NCBI GenBank assembly: GCA_000171835.1
Contig: ABHC01000028.1
Location: forward strand, 1 to 53,236
From: an alpha proteobacterium BAL199
Lineage (GTDB): Bacteria > Pseudomonadota > Alphaproteobacteria > Thalassobaculales > Thalassobaculaceae
DNA length: 53,236 bases
Direction of reading: 5' to 3'
The position numbers and the translations under genes were made by a program. Within the stretch, counting starts at the first letter, position 1; each line of letters begins with the position of its first letter. Below are positions 34,713 through 43,060 of this stretch, in pieces. Below the pieces are notes generated by a model. That model was not told the origin of the DNA. It did no database searches and saw only the letters and a list, made by a program, of their open reading frames with translations.

Positions 34713-37670
34713 TCATGGATCGAGCTCCCGCAGCCAGTCGGGTGGGTCGGCGCCGAGGGGATCGGTCCGTCGTGAGGGTTGGTCAGGGTGGTGAGGGTGA
34801 GGCTCCGCACCCTCCAGGCCGTAACCTGTTGTTTCAAAAGCCTCCCGTGAGGGTGGTGAGGGTTGTGAGGGTTTTCCGGGGTCTTCTATCGTGTGCGCGT
34901 GCGCGTGCGCGCACGCGTAAGGGTCTGGGAAACATTCACGACCCTCACGACCCTCACGAGCGTCCTTCAAGACATTGATTTCATGTCTCTTTATTTCGTG
35001 AGGGTTGTCGGACCAACCCTCACGAGAATACGCAACCCTCACCGAATTTTCGGCCGATGCCGAACCTGAGCCTTCGGCGGAGAGCACGATCTGGAGCCTC
35101 CAGCGCGCCGCACCCTGGTATTTGCCCGCCGATGCAAGGCGCAGATCGAGGTCGCCGCAGCGAAAGATGCGGTCGCGCATTTTCGGCAGTGCCTTACCGA
35201 GCCGCACCCGTTGCGATTGATCGTTGCCTGTTCCGAGCGGCAATGGCGGTTCGAGCGTCTGCGCAATCGCGAACAGGTCAACGGTTCCGACCTCGGCGGT
35301 GCCGAAGCGATCCCACCAGGCCGACACGAAGCTGCGCCAACCTGCACCCTCGCTGTCGGAGGCCTCCATCATCTCGTCGAGATTGCCGAGGAAACCTGGA
35401 ATGCCGGCGACCTCGAGCACACCACCGATGATTTGCGCCCAGTTCTCGTAGGAGCCGATGGTGCGTGAGGCGCGCGGTTTTCCCGCGGCGATCCAGGCCT
35501 GGCAAAGCGTGAGACAGGCGGCGACGAGACGCGGGCGATTGGCGCGCACCCAGGTCATCAGATCGGGGTGGCGGAAATCGGTGCGCTGCCAGGGCCGCTC
35601 GACATGCGGATCGAGCCGGATGCGCACAAGACGTCGCGCCATCTCGTTGGAGAACTCCGGATTGTTGCCGGTGGCGATCCACAGGCAGCGGATCGGCAGC
35701 CGCGCCATCTCCGAGGCGCCGAGAATGCGGTCCTCCCAGAACGGTGCGGTGAGAGCCGCCGCCACGGCCGCGCTGTCGAGCTTGTTGCGCAGATTGTCGA
35801 TCAGCACGATCGCCGGGATCTGGCGCAGCTTCGCGGTGACGCGCTTGCGCCACTCCTCGTCGTCGCGGCCCTCGGTCATGACGCTGGCGCCGGCGCCGGT
35901 GAGGATCGTGGCGATGGCGTCGACCATCAGCGTCGCCCCGGAGCCAGGCGTCGGCTTCTCGATCAGATGCAGCGGCGTCGGCCCATCGATCATGCCGCGC
36001 AGGAAGCCGAGCAGCAGGAGGGCGACCACATGGGCTAGCTCGGCCGGACCGACGAACGGGAAGTCGCCCAGCAGGTCCTCGCACAGAAGGCTGCGCGCGC
36101 CAGCGATCTCTGCGGCTGACGGTCTGACGGGAATGGCAGGCACGGTGAACCCGGGCATCGGGGCGTAGAGAAGCCGGGCATCGGGGTGATAACCAGGGCT
36201 GGTGAGGAGCTTGCCGTTTCGGCCGAAGACCGGCGTGTTCACGATGCCGACCAGCACGGGCAGCGCCGGATCTGGAGTTGCGAGCACCGATTTGACGACG
36301 CCGAGCGGCGGCGGTGCAGCCACCAGTTCGCCCTTGGCGTTGAGCCGCTTCCAGTGCGCGAGCCGCGCCAGCATGTGGCGCAGGCGTTCCTCGGTGATCG
36401 TAGTCGCGACAGGTCGCCCCTCGTCGTCAGGGACGACCCATGTGAGCTGGCCGGCGAAGCGGTACATCCATGGTGTGCGGTTCGCTTCCAGGAGCAGGCT
36501 CCAGACTCGTTCGACGGCGCGGCCCAGGTCGCCCTCGTCGGCCCGCAGCGTCGGCAGCGCCTGGGGCTCTTCGTAGTTGAGGGGCCGGTGCCGGCCGATC
36601 TGCAGGACCGTTTCGGCATCGACGGCGCTGTCCGCCTCGGCGATCGCCCGCGCGACAGCCTCGGGCCCCTCGCGGAGCAGAAAGTCATTGAAATCCTCGC
36701 CCTCAAGAGGCGGCAGCACGATCGCCACGTCGCGGCCCTGCGCGCGCAGGCGCCGGGCGGCGGCGTCCGCGGCGCGCATGCCGGCGCCGGAGACATCGTT
36801 GTCGGCGAGGATCAGGATGCGCCGCGCGGCGGGCGGCAGATCGATCTGCTCCAGGCCGGAGGTGGAGAGCGTCGCCCAGACCGGTAGACCAGCGCATGCG
36901 GTCATCGCCGCGAGCCCGGTCTCGATGCCTTCGCAAAGCGCCAGCCGATCGCCGTCGCCGAGCTCGGCGAGACGCACGGCGCCGCCGGCCACCCGGCCGA
37001 GCATCTTCTTCGCCTTGTCGAGGGGCGCCTTGTTGACCGCTCTCTCGTCGATCGCGAGGTAGGTGCGATGCAGACCGATGACGGTGCCGTCGCGGTCGCG
37101 GACCCGCCCCAGCATGGCCGGATAGCCGGTTTTGGTCTCCCAATGCGTCAGGTCGGGATGGAACAGCAGGTCGGCCCCGCCGGGGACGGTCAGGCCGCGC
37201 CCGGCCAGATACCGCGCGACCGGCGAACCTGCGATGGGTTGCGCGGCGGACAGGATATGCGCGATCTCCAGGGCGGGGTCGCGCTTGGAGGGTGGTGGTG
37301 TCAGCGGCTCACGCCGCGCCGGCGCACCGGGAGCGACGCCCGCCATCTCGGCCGCCGCTGCGATCAGCGCTCGGCCCTTGAGACCCGTCGCCTCCTCGAT
37401 GGCGCTGATCGGGCCGCCGCCCTGATTGCCGTCGAAGTCGATCCAGTCACCGGCATGGGCGCCGCGCAACGCGATGACGCAGGATCCCATCTTGCGCGGC
37501 GCATCGCCCCGGATGTTGGCCAGCCGCCATTCCTCGCCGGACCGGCGACCGTTCGGAAAGAGACGCGGCACCCATGTCTCGGCGGTCTCGCGCAGCCGCT
37601 GAACGATCAGGTCCAGATCGTAACGCTCGGCTTCCGGGCGCGGCGGGAGGGCGTCGTTGAGATCAAGCAA
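34713..37670 (-). CDS. large phage primase/helicase-like protein with toprim domain (DUF7146-like)
   Basis: A 985-aa protein. The N-terminal 130 residues are a CHC2/DUF7146-like region (SCVIALRGAHAGDWIDFDGN). The toprim domain spans about residues 180-330: LALCEGIETGLAAMTACAGL holds the Glu, RRILILADNDVSGAG holds the DxD-like pair. Residues about 370-800 look like a D5/P4-type ATPase-like region (RNTPVFGRNGKLLTSPGYHP-like block, LHLIEKPTPGSGATLMVDAI, RCLWIATGNNPEFSNEMARR). The C-terminus is low-complexity and encoded by repeated GTGAGGGT motifs, giving REGREGRE and AHAHAHT. It should prime and perhaps unwind element DNA. Start overlaps the helicase stop by 8 bp. Confidence 0.85.
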   Translation of the reverse strand: MLDLNDALPPRPEAERYDLDLIVQRLRETAETWVPRLFPNGRRSGEEWRLANIRGDAPRKMGSCVIALRGAHAGDWIDFDGNQGGGPISAIEEATGLKGRALIAAAAEMAGVAPGAPARREPLTPPPSKRDPALEIAHILSAAQPIAGSPVARYLAGRGLTVPGGADLLFHPDLTHWETKTGYPAMLGRVRDRDGTVIGLHRTYLAIDERAVNKAPLDKAKKMLGRVAGGAVRLAELGDGDRLALCEGIETGLAAMTACAGLPVWATLSTSGLEQIDLPPAARRILILADNDVSGAGMRAADAAARRLRAQGRDVAIVLPPLEGEDFNDFLLREGPEAVARAIAEADSAVDAETVLQIGRHRPLNYEEPQALPTLRADEGDLGRAVERVWSLLLEANRTPWMYRFAGQLTWVVPDDEGRPVATTITEERLRHMLARLAHWKRLNAKGELVAAPPPLGVVKSVLATPDPALPVLVGIVNTPVFGRNGKLLTSPGYHPDARLLYAPMPGFTVPAIPVRPSAAEIAGARSLLCEDLLGDFPFVGPAELAHVVALLLLGFLRGMIDGPTPLHLIEKPTPGSGATLMVDAIATILTGAGASVMTEGRDDEEWRKRVTAKLRQIPAIVLIDNLRNKLDSAAVAAALTAPFWEDRILGASEMARLPIRCLWIATGNNPEFSNEMARRLVRIRLDPHVERPWQRTDFRHPDLMTWVRANRPRLVAACLTLCQAWIAAGKPRASRTIGSYENWAQIIGGVLEVAGIPGFLGNLDEMMEASDSEGAGWRSFVSAWWDRFGTAEVGTVDLFAIAQTLEPPLPLGTGNDQSQRVRLGKALPKMRDRIFRCGDLDLRLASAGKYQGAARWRLQIVLSAEGSGSASAENSVRVAYSREGWSDNPHEIKRHEINVLKDAREGREGRECFPDPYACAHAHAHTIEDPGKPSQPSPPSREAFETTGYGLEGAEPHPHHPDQPSRRTDPLGADPPDWLRELDP
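34772..35042. repeat. cluster of ten GTGAGGGT motifs in both orientations inside the primase gene
   Basis: GTGAGGGT occurs at 34772, 34791, 34847, 34856, 34865 and 34998; its complement ACCCTCAC occurs at 34941, 34950, 35016 and 35035. Bases 34997-35024 form a perfect 11-bp inverted repeat (CGTGAGGGTTG) around a six-base loop. Between the arrays lie an alternating purine-pyrimidine run (34890-34917) and an AT-rich stretch (34966-34996). This is the layout of an iteron-type origin, inside the replication gene as in lambda-like phages. Confidence 0.65.
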
Positions 37671-38946
37671 GGATCACGAGCCCCCACTCCGCGCGGGTGA
37701 TCGCAGTATAGAGCCAGCGGTTGCGGTCGGCGGCGGTGCGCCCAAAGCCGTCGTCGAAGACAACGACGGTGGGGTAGGCCGATCCCTGAGCCTTGTGGCA
37801 GGTGATCGCGTAGCCCCAGCTGGTCTCGATCAGACCACGCCGGACCTGCCATTCCCGCCGTCCGCGCTCGGGATCGAAAGCGACATGGTCGGCATATTCG
37901 CCGCGCCAGAAGCTCTGCCGTCCGGCGATGCTCAGGCCGTCCTCGGTCTCGACCATGGCGCTGAAGGCGAAGTCGTCGCCCGGGTCCTGCCGCACGTCGG
38001 TGAGGGTCAGGAACATGCCGTTGATCAGCCCGAGATCGTGGCGGTTCTTGAGGCAGATGATTTTCTCGCCGCTGCCGGTGGGATAGTCGGCGCCGAAACC
38101 GGCCGCGCGCTTCATCGCGGTGTTGAGAGAGCGCCGCGTCGCGTTGGTGCCGCAGATCACCTGTCCGCCCTGTAGCATCTGCGCAGGCCCGACATCGTGG
38201 CGGGACATCTTCCAGACATGGTCATCATGCGCGCCGGGCGGGATCGGCAGTCCCTCGCGGGCCAGTGTCGCGAGCCGCAGGATGGCGCTGTCGCCCGCCT
38301 GGCGATGCACCTCGGTCAGCATCACGTCAGGTGCTGCTTCGGTGAAGAAGCCGAGGCCCTTGATCGGCGGCAACTGGCCGGGATCGCCCAGCACCAGGAT
38401 CGGTTTGCCGAAGGCCAGCAGATCGTGCGCCATGTCCGCGCCGACCATGGACACCTCGTCGAGGACGAGCAGGTCCGCATCGCGCAGGGTCGACTGCTCG
38501 TTGATCAGGAACTTCGGCTGGTGGATGTCCTCGAGGCGCAGCTCGAGCTGGGCGATCCGGGTCATTGCGAAGTCCCGCTCGGCCTGCCCCATGCGCGGCA
38601 GGTCGCGGCGCAGCGCGGCCAGATCCTCGGTCACCCGCGCGATCTCCTCCGGCGTCGCCTCGGAAACCCGGTAGATGAGGCTGTGGATGGTCTGGGCGGG
38701 TGTGCCCTTGCGCGTCATGACCAGTGCCGCCTTGCCGGTGAAGGCGGCAAAGAGCACGCCGCCAAGGCCGCCGGGGGTCATGGGTTCGAACCCGAGCGCG
38801 TCGATTGCGAGAGCGGTGATCGTCGTCTTGCCGGATCCGGCATAGCCGAAGAGCCGGAAAATCTGCTGCTCGCCGCGGCGGTTCTCGTACCAGTCGCGGA
38901 TGGCCGTGATGGCGCGCGCCTGCATGTCTGACAGGTTGATGGTCAT
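37663..38946 (-). CDS. RecD-like superfamily 1 helicase
   Basis: A 427-aa helicase from ATG at 38946 (MTINLSDMQARAITAIRDWY). Walker A is GYAGSGKTTITALAI; DADLLVLDEVSMVGADMAHD is motif II; ILVLGDPGQLPPIKGLGFF is motif III. The C-terminal UvrD_C_2 block is SWGYAITCHKAQGSAYPTVV and WLYTAITRAEWGLVIL. It is a compact phage-type Dda/RecD2-like 5'-3' helicase, expected to act in replication or recombination. The start overlaps the nuclease stop as ATGA. Confidence 0.9.
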   Translation of the reverse strand: MTINLSDMQARAITAIRDWYENRRGEQQIFRLFGYAGSGKTTITALAIDALGFEPMTPGGLGGVLFAAFTGKAALVMTRKGTPAQTIHSLIYRVSEATPEEIARVTEDLAALRRDLPRMGQAERDFAMTRIAQLELRLEDIHQPKFLINEQSTLRDADLLVLDEVSMVGADMAHDLLAFGKPILVLGDPGQLPPIKGLGFFTEAAPDVMLTEVHRQAGDSAILRLATLAREGLPIPPGAHDDHVWKMSRHDVGPAQMLQGGQVICGTNATRRSLNTAMKRAAGFGADYPTGSGEKIICLKNRHDLGLINGMFLTLTDVRQDPGDDFAFSAMVETEDGLSIAGRQSFWRGEYADHVAFDPERGRREWQVRRGLIETSWGYAITCHKAQGSAYPTVVVFDDGFGRTAADRNRWLYTAITRAEWGLVILA

Positions 38947-39713
38947 GCCCGGTCCTTCCAGCAGCGCGCGGCGTAAGGACAGAACCGGCACAAATAGAAA
39001 TCCTGGGCCGCAGCGATCCGCGGTGGGAGTTCGCCGGCTGCTGCCGCGCGCAGGACATCGACGGCCTTGTCGGACAGCGCCTGCGCGCAGGGCGGATCGA
39101 ACGCGACCACCTCGTGGTGGAGCGCCTCGGTGTCCTTGTTGAGCGCCGTGACGACGGCGGTCTCCAGTTCCAGGTAGCCCATGTAGAGCTGGACCTGGGC
39201 GAAGTAGACCGGCTTCGAGAGCGCAAGGCCGCGCTTGACGAGGTCGTTCCAGGATTTGGCGTTGAGCGCCTTGTGCTCCCACAGTGCCGGCCAGCGCAGG
39301 CCGACATCGGGGCCTGCGACGATCACGCCGTCGATGTGGCCACGCAGCTTGCCGCCCGCCGCCTCGAAGCCGAACTGTCCGCCGTCGGCGCGCTCGGTGC
39401 GAAGATCGAAGCCGGCGCCGCGCAGCCAGCGGATCGAGAGCGTCTCGAATTGGTGGCCGGCGTCGAAGATGCGCAGGATCGCGCCATCGAAATCCCGTCC
39501 CTCATCCTTCGGCGTATGGGTCACCTCGTAGACGAGCTTGCGCGCGCAGGGCTCGCCGATCCGGCTGCCGCCGAGATAGTCGCGCGGCCTTTGACCCCGG
39601 TTGCGCGCCACGAGAGCCTCGTCGATCAGCGCACTGACCCGATCGGACACGCCGATCGCGTGGCCGATGCGGCCGTAGACGAAACCGGAGTCGTGATTGA
39701 GATCGATACCCAT
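38943..39713 (-). CDS. PD-(D/E)XK nuclease (Cas4/AddB-like exonuclease)
   Basis: A 256-aa protein. The nuclease core is seen in LRGHIDGVIVAGPDVGLRWP (Asp) and ALWEHKALNAKSWNDLVKRG (E-x-K), followed by the QVQLYMGYLELETAVVTAL helix. A C-terminal FYLCRFCPYAARCWKD together with the upstream CARKLVYEV cysteine fits the iron-sulfur cluster of RecB-like Cas4/AddB nucleases. It is likely a recombination exonuclease paired with the RecD-like helicase. Confidence 0.85.
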   Translation of the reverse strand: MGIDLNHDSGFVYGRIGHAIGVSDRVSALIDEALVARNRGQRPRDYLGGSRIGEPCARKLVYEVTHTPKDEGRDFDGAILRIFDAGHQFETLSIRWLRGAGFDLRTERADGGQFGFEAAGGKLRGHIDGVIVAGPDVGLRWPALWEHKALNAKSWNDLVKRGLALSKPVYFAQVQLYMGYLELETAVVTALNKDTEALHHEVVAFDPPCAQALSDKAVDVLRAAAAGELPPRIAAAQDFYLCRFCPYAARCWKDRA

Positions 39714-39722
39714 GCGCCACCT

Positions 39723-40247
39723 CTAGAAAGGCAAAGGATCGTCGAGCGGGTCGCGGGCGGCTGCCTGGCGCTGCATCGATTCCTGGAACCCGTCGACGCA
39801 GGCTTCGATGATGCGGTCGATCTCGGCCGCGCTGCGGTCGTGGAACGGCGCCATCAGGTCGAGATCGGTGAGCGTCTCGGCCAGATGCCGGCGCGCCTCC
39901 TTGATGGCTCGGATCTCCATGTCGGTCTTGTCGATCATCCCGTTGTTCCTGTTGGCGAGCGCCGAGCCGGCATCGAGGCAGCGCATCGAGCAGAAGCGGT
40001 GGTAGGGAAAGCGGTCCCAGCGCAGTTGGTGGACGTAGCCGAAGCCCCCCGCTTGCCGTCCGCAGACGGCGCAGACGCCTACCCGAGCAAGAGCCGGGTC
40101 AGGTCCTCCGCGTCGTCCGGCTGGCCCTTGATCCGGTGTGAGGCCAGGACGACGAACCGCGAGATCGCGTTCGCCGCCATCGCCTCCAGATCGCGGAGCG
40201 TGAGAGCGGCGATGGGTTGGTGAAGCCTTCCGCGTCCTTCGAGCCAT
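39723..40247 (-). CDS. DUF6511-like zinc-finger protein; start uncertain
   Basis: The conserved part begins VCAVCGRQAGGFGYVHQLRW at about 40075, with the second cysteine pair in HRFCSMRCLDAG; a helical C-terminus (RAIKEARRHLAETLTDLDLM) follows. This is the zinc-binding layout of DUF6511 phage proteins. No ATG, GTG or TTG lies at the expected position just before VCAVC. The nearest in-frame ATG is at 40247, antisense-like in composition and fully overlapping the 75-aa gene, so the annotated start is a default. Function unknown. Confidence 0.6.
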   Translation of the reverse strand: MARRTRKASPTHRRSHAPRSGGDGGERDLAVRRPGLTPDQGPAGRRGGPDPALARVGVCAVCGRQAGGFGYVHQLRWDRFPYHRFCSMRCLDAGSALANRNNGMIDKTDMEIRAIKEARRHLAETLTDLDLMAPFHDRSAAEIDRIIEACVDGFQESMQRQAAARDPLDDPLPF

Positions 40248-40306
40248 TGTCCCATCGCCTTCGCCGCCTCGCGCGTGACGTGCGCCTGCCACTCATCCGC
40301 CGTCAT
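40079..40306 (-). CDS. small phage protein, 75 aa
   Basis: ATG at 40306 (MTADEWQAHVTREAAKAMGQ). Helical protein with LRDLEAMAANAISRFVVLAS and a C-terminal acidic end. It sits 5 bp after the DUF669-like gene and its stop precedes the DUF6511 conserved start. No known function. Confidence 0.7.
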   Translation of the reverse strand: MTADEWQAHVTREAAKAMGQWLEGRGRLHQPIAALTLRDLEAMAANAISRFVVLASHRIKGQPDDAEDLTRLLLG

Positions 40307-40311
40307 GGTTG

Positions 40312-41055
40312 TCAGGTGTTGAGCCAGGCCGGACCACTCGGAGCCGGCGCCGCTGAAGGTGCGGCTGCTGGGACTGTTGCCGGAGCCGTGCCCGGCTGTG
40401 CAGGTCGGTTCCAGGCCGGCGCAGCGTTCGCGGGCGGCGACGCGGAGGCCTGTCCCCAGGCCGGAGCTGCGGGCGATGCCGATGACGCAGCCTTCGGCCG
40501 CGCGCGGCTGCTGGGGCTCGGCGCCAGGACCTCGCCGTCCATCACCTTCCGCCATTCCGGCTCGCTCGGCAGAACCACACGGTCGAGCTTGTTGCTGTCG
40601 CCGTAGCGCGGGTCGTCGCTGGGCTCGACCTTGATCTTGGCGACGAAGCTGATGCCGTTGAGATCGGCCAGACCGCGCAGGATCCGCTTCGTCTTCGCCG
40701 CCTCGCTCATGTCCTGCGGATCGAGGCCGAGCGCGCTGTCGATCATCGCGCGGAAGCTGCCCTTGGAGATCTTCCAGCCGATCGAAACACCCTGCTCGTC
40801 GACCTTGCCGCCGGAGACGGTGAACACCTGCCAGAACTTGCGCCGGATGTGCGGGCCCTCGACGACGGTGAACTCCGCGTCCACCATCAGCACATCGCTG
40901 CCGGGCGCGTTCGATGCCTTGAGCAGCCCGCGGTCGATCTCGCTCTGGCCGTCGGTGCCGCCCGGCCGGATGGTCATGGTGACCTTGGCGAAGGCGCCGT
41001 CGGGGATCAGTTCCCCGCTTTTCTGCGGCTCAGCGTCGTTCATGTCGAAGCTCAT
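40312..41055 (-). CDS. DUF669-like ssDNA-binding/recombination protein
   Basis: A 247-aa protein (MSFDMNDAEPQKSGELIPDG). The first about 180 residues have the OB-like beta pattern of DUF669 phage proteins: GAFAKVTMTIRPGGTDGQSE, VDAEFTVVEGPHIRRKFWQV, RGLADLNGISFVAKIKVEPS. The last 60 residues are Pro/Ala-rich with a short acidic-free tip (SGPAWLNT), similar to SSB-like tails. Placed next to an AAA_24 ATPase, as in many phage recombination modules. Confidence 0.7.
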   Translation of the reverse strand: MSFDMNDAEPQKSGELIPDGAFAKVTMTIRPGGTDGQSEIDRGLLKASNAPGSDVLMVDAEFTVVEGPHIRRKFWQVFTVSGGKVDEQGVSIGWKISKGSFRAMIDSALGLDPQDMSEAAKTKRILRGLADLNGISFVAKIKVEPSDDPRYGDSNKLDRVVLPSEPEWRKVMDGEVLAPSPSSRARPKAASSASPAAPAWGQASASPPANAAPAWNRPAQPGTAPATVPAAAPSAAPAPSGPAWLNT

Positions 41056-41061
41056 GGCTCG

Positions 41062-41895
41062 TTATCCTTTCCGGGTTGCGTTGATCTTGGAGAGCAGCGC
41101 GCCGAGGTCGGGCGGCTCGGTCACGTCGAGACGACCGCTGCGATCCTTGGCCAGCAGGCCGAAGGGATTGCCGGCGCGGCAGACAAGCCGGCGTTCGTTT
41201 GATTTCTCGTCGAGCGTCCACTCGTCGCCGGCGGACCTTGAGAACAGGTGCATCGAGACGACCTGATCGACGATGCCAGGAAGCTCGCGGGCCGCCTTCC
41301 CGCCCTCCATCTGCGGCTGCCAGGTCGTGCGGTTGAACTCGTCGGTGACGCGTTCAAGGATCCCAACGAAGATCACGGTCTTTGCTTGCGCGTGCTGCAG
41401 ATGCTTGAGCAGGCCGATGACCTCGCGGGCGAGCAGCCCGTAGGCGCCGCGGGTATCCGGTTTGCCGGTCTTGTCGGAAAAAGCCTCAGGCCGGGTCTTC
41501 GCCCAGGCCATGGCTTGGCGTGTGAGGTCGGTGATCGAGTCGACGAAGACGATGCGCTTGCCCGCGATCATCTGGACGAGATCGGGGTAGGTCTGGCTCA
41601 GGTGCAGGTAATGCGCTTCGCAGAAGAAGCCGCTCGGATCGGCCGATGGATTGACCCCGCCGACGAGACAGCCGATGTCGAGGGCGTCGGCGAAGGTGCG
41701 CACCGGAATGCTGTCGCCAGGCCAGTCCTGGACCGACTTCATGCCCGCCTCGAGGTCGATGCAGAGCGTCTCCGCAGGCGGCAGCGATTTGAGCAAGGAT
41801 GTCTTGCCGACTCCGCTCGGGCCGAAGATCGCCATGGTGGTCTTGGCACCCGCGGCGGACAGTCGTTCGTCGGCGCTGACGAGACGCAGGGCCAT
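41062..41895 (-). CDS. AAA_24 / RecA-like phage ATPase
   Basis: A 277-aa protein. Walker A MAIFGPSGVGKTSLL; Walker B in KRIVFVDSITDLTRQAMAWA; later motifs AKTVIFVGILERVTDEFNR and SMHLFSRSAGDEW. This is the phage nucleotide-binding family PF13479 (AAA_24), RecA-like, often beside Erf/DUF669 proteins. It probably promotes annealing or recombination. The start overlaps the next upstream gene's stop by one base. Confidence 0.88.
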   Translation of the reverse strand: MALRLVSADERLSAAGAKTTMAIFGPSGVGKTSLLKSLPPAETLCIDLEAGMKSVQDWPGDSIPVRTFADALDIGCLVGGVNPSADPSGFFCEAHYLHLSQTYPDLVQMIAGKRIVFVDSITDLTRQAMAWAKTRPEAFSDKTGKPDTRGAYGLLAREVIGLLKHLQHAQAKTVIFVGILERVTDEFNRTTWQPQMEGGKAARELPGIVDQVVSMHLFSRSAGDEWTLDEKSNERRLVCRAGNPFGLLAKDRSGRLDVTEPPDLGALLSKINATRKG

Positions 41896-42194
41896 CAGTG
41901 GTCTCCCGCGTCGCGTGACGCGACATCGAGCGCGCGTTCACTCCCGAGCGCGCCGGCTTGCCGGGCGAGACCGTAGAGTTTGCGCAGGGCGTGCATGCGG
42001 TCGCCAACCGCGCTGAACTCAGCTTCGACGCCCAGCAAGGCGAAGGCGATGTCGTCGAGCGTGGCGTCCTCGATCGGCTTGACGACCTGCTCGCGGCGGA
42101 CCTCGCCGAGCACTGGAATGACGATGGTGTCGGGCAGCGCTTCGAGCGCGTAGTGGCGCTTGCGCAATTCGCTCAGAGCAGCAGTGCTGGTCAT
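41895..42194 (-). CDS. small phage protein, 99 aa
   Basis: ATG at 42194 (MTSTAALSELRKRHYALEAL). DTIVIPVLGEVRREQVVKPI and ATLDDIAFALLGVEAEF, with a helical C-terminus. TGATG coupling to the gene upstream. No known function; probably an accessory of the recombination module. Confidence 0.7.
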   Translation of the reverse strand: MTSTAALSELRKRHYALEALPDTIVIPVLGEVRREQVVKPIEDATLDDIAFALLGVEAEFSAVGDRMHALRKLYGLARQAGALGSERALDVASRDAGDH

Positions 42195-42685
42195 CAGGCG
42201 TCCTCGGACTTGATGGTGAGGCGGAATGTCGGCTTGGCGGTCCGCACGGTGCGGGCAGCGGCGAAGGTCTCGCGGATGGCGGCGGGCCAGGCGGTGTATT
42301 TGCGCTCCGGGACCTTGAAGCCGATGTCGACGTAATCCGTCGGGTTCTCCCCGCACGCACGGATCCGCTCGACGAGAGCTGCGAGCAGCGATTGGTCCCA
42401 CTCGATCTTCTTCGGAAGATCTGCAGCGACGGCGACGGCGCCGTCCTCGAAGCGAATGAGGCCGGTGTCCTTGCCTTCGGCCCTGCGCTTGGCGGTGGCC
42501 GCGTCGGCGTAGCGAAGGGCGATCGCGCCTTCGAGCCACTCCTTGAGCCGCTTGGCGGCATCAAGGGCGGCGTCGGCTTCCTCCTGGAGCAGCGCCAGAT
42601 GCTCCGCCGGCAGCTTGGCGATCTCGCCGACCGGCATGGCGCGGATGTCGTCGAGGCTGGGCCGGTTGTTGCGAGCGGACGCCAT
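42194..42685 (-). CDS. hypothetical phage protein, 163 aa
   Basis: ATG at 42685 (MASARNNRPSLDDIRAMPVG). A helical N-terminal part with EADAALDAAKRLKEWLEGAI and RYADAATAKRRAEGKDTGLI; then strands with VAVAADLPKKIEWDQSLLAA. FKVPERKYTAWPAAIRETF resembles DUF-type phage proteins of recombination modules. The start overlaps the upstream stop as TGATG. Confidence 0.7.
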   Translation of the reverse strand: MASARNNRPSLDDIRAMPVGEIAKLPAEHLALLQEEADAALDAAKRLKEWLEGAIALRYADAATAKRRAEGKDTGLIRFEDGAVAVAADLPKKIEWDQSLLAALVERIRACGENPTDYVDIGFKVPERKYTAWPAAIRETFAAARTVRTAKPTFRLTIKSEDA

Positions 42686-43026
42686 CACGCCACCTCCGCC
42701 AACAGGAGCGAGGACAGCGAGACCGCGGCCTGCTTCGGCTTCGGGCGGGCGATGGCGAGATAGCTGTAGTCGTCCGACCGGTGGCGGCGCTGCACGAGAT
42801 GGATCAGTCCGCGCTCGGCCGCCCACCAGGCGCGACGCGCAACGCGGGCAAGCTCCGCCCGATCCTTCTCGGCAAGGCGCGTGCCCTGCGGCGTGGTGTC
42901 GAGGCCGAGGAAGCCACGGTGATACTCGAGGATGTCGCCGGGCGCTGCCTGGCCGACCCAGCCACAGAGATCGAACTCGGTGACTGGCTTCAGGATATTG
43001 GGAAATCGGGATGCAATGACGTTCAT
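42685..43026 (-). CDS. hypothetical phage protein, 113 aa
   Basis: MNVIASRFPNILKPVTEFDL at the start; GDILEYHRGFLGLDTTPQGT and WAAERGLIHLVQRRHRSDDY suggest a winged-helix-type domain. Found in the same operon as the recombination genes. Function unknown, perhaps DNA-binding. Confidence 0.7.
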   Translation of the reverse strand: MNVIASRFPNILKPVTEFDLCGWVGQAAPGDILEYHRGFLGLDTTPQGTRLAEKDRAELARVARRAWWAAERGLIHLVQRRHRSDDYSYLAIARPKPKQAAVSLSSLLLAEVA

Positions 43027-43060
43027 GATGGGCTCCTACTCACGCGCTCGCTGAACCGTC

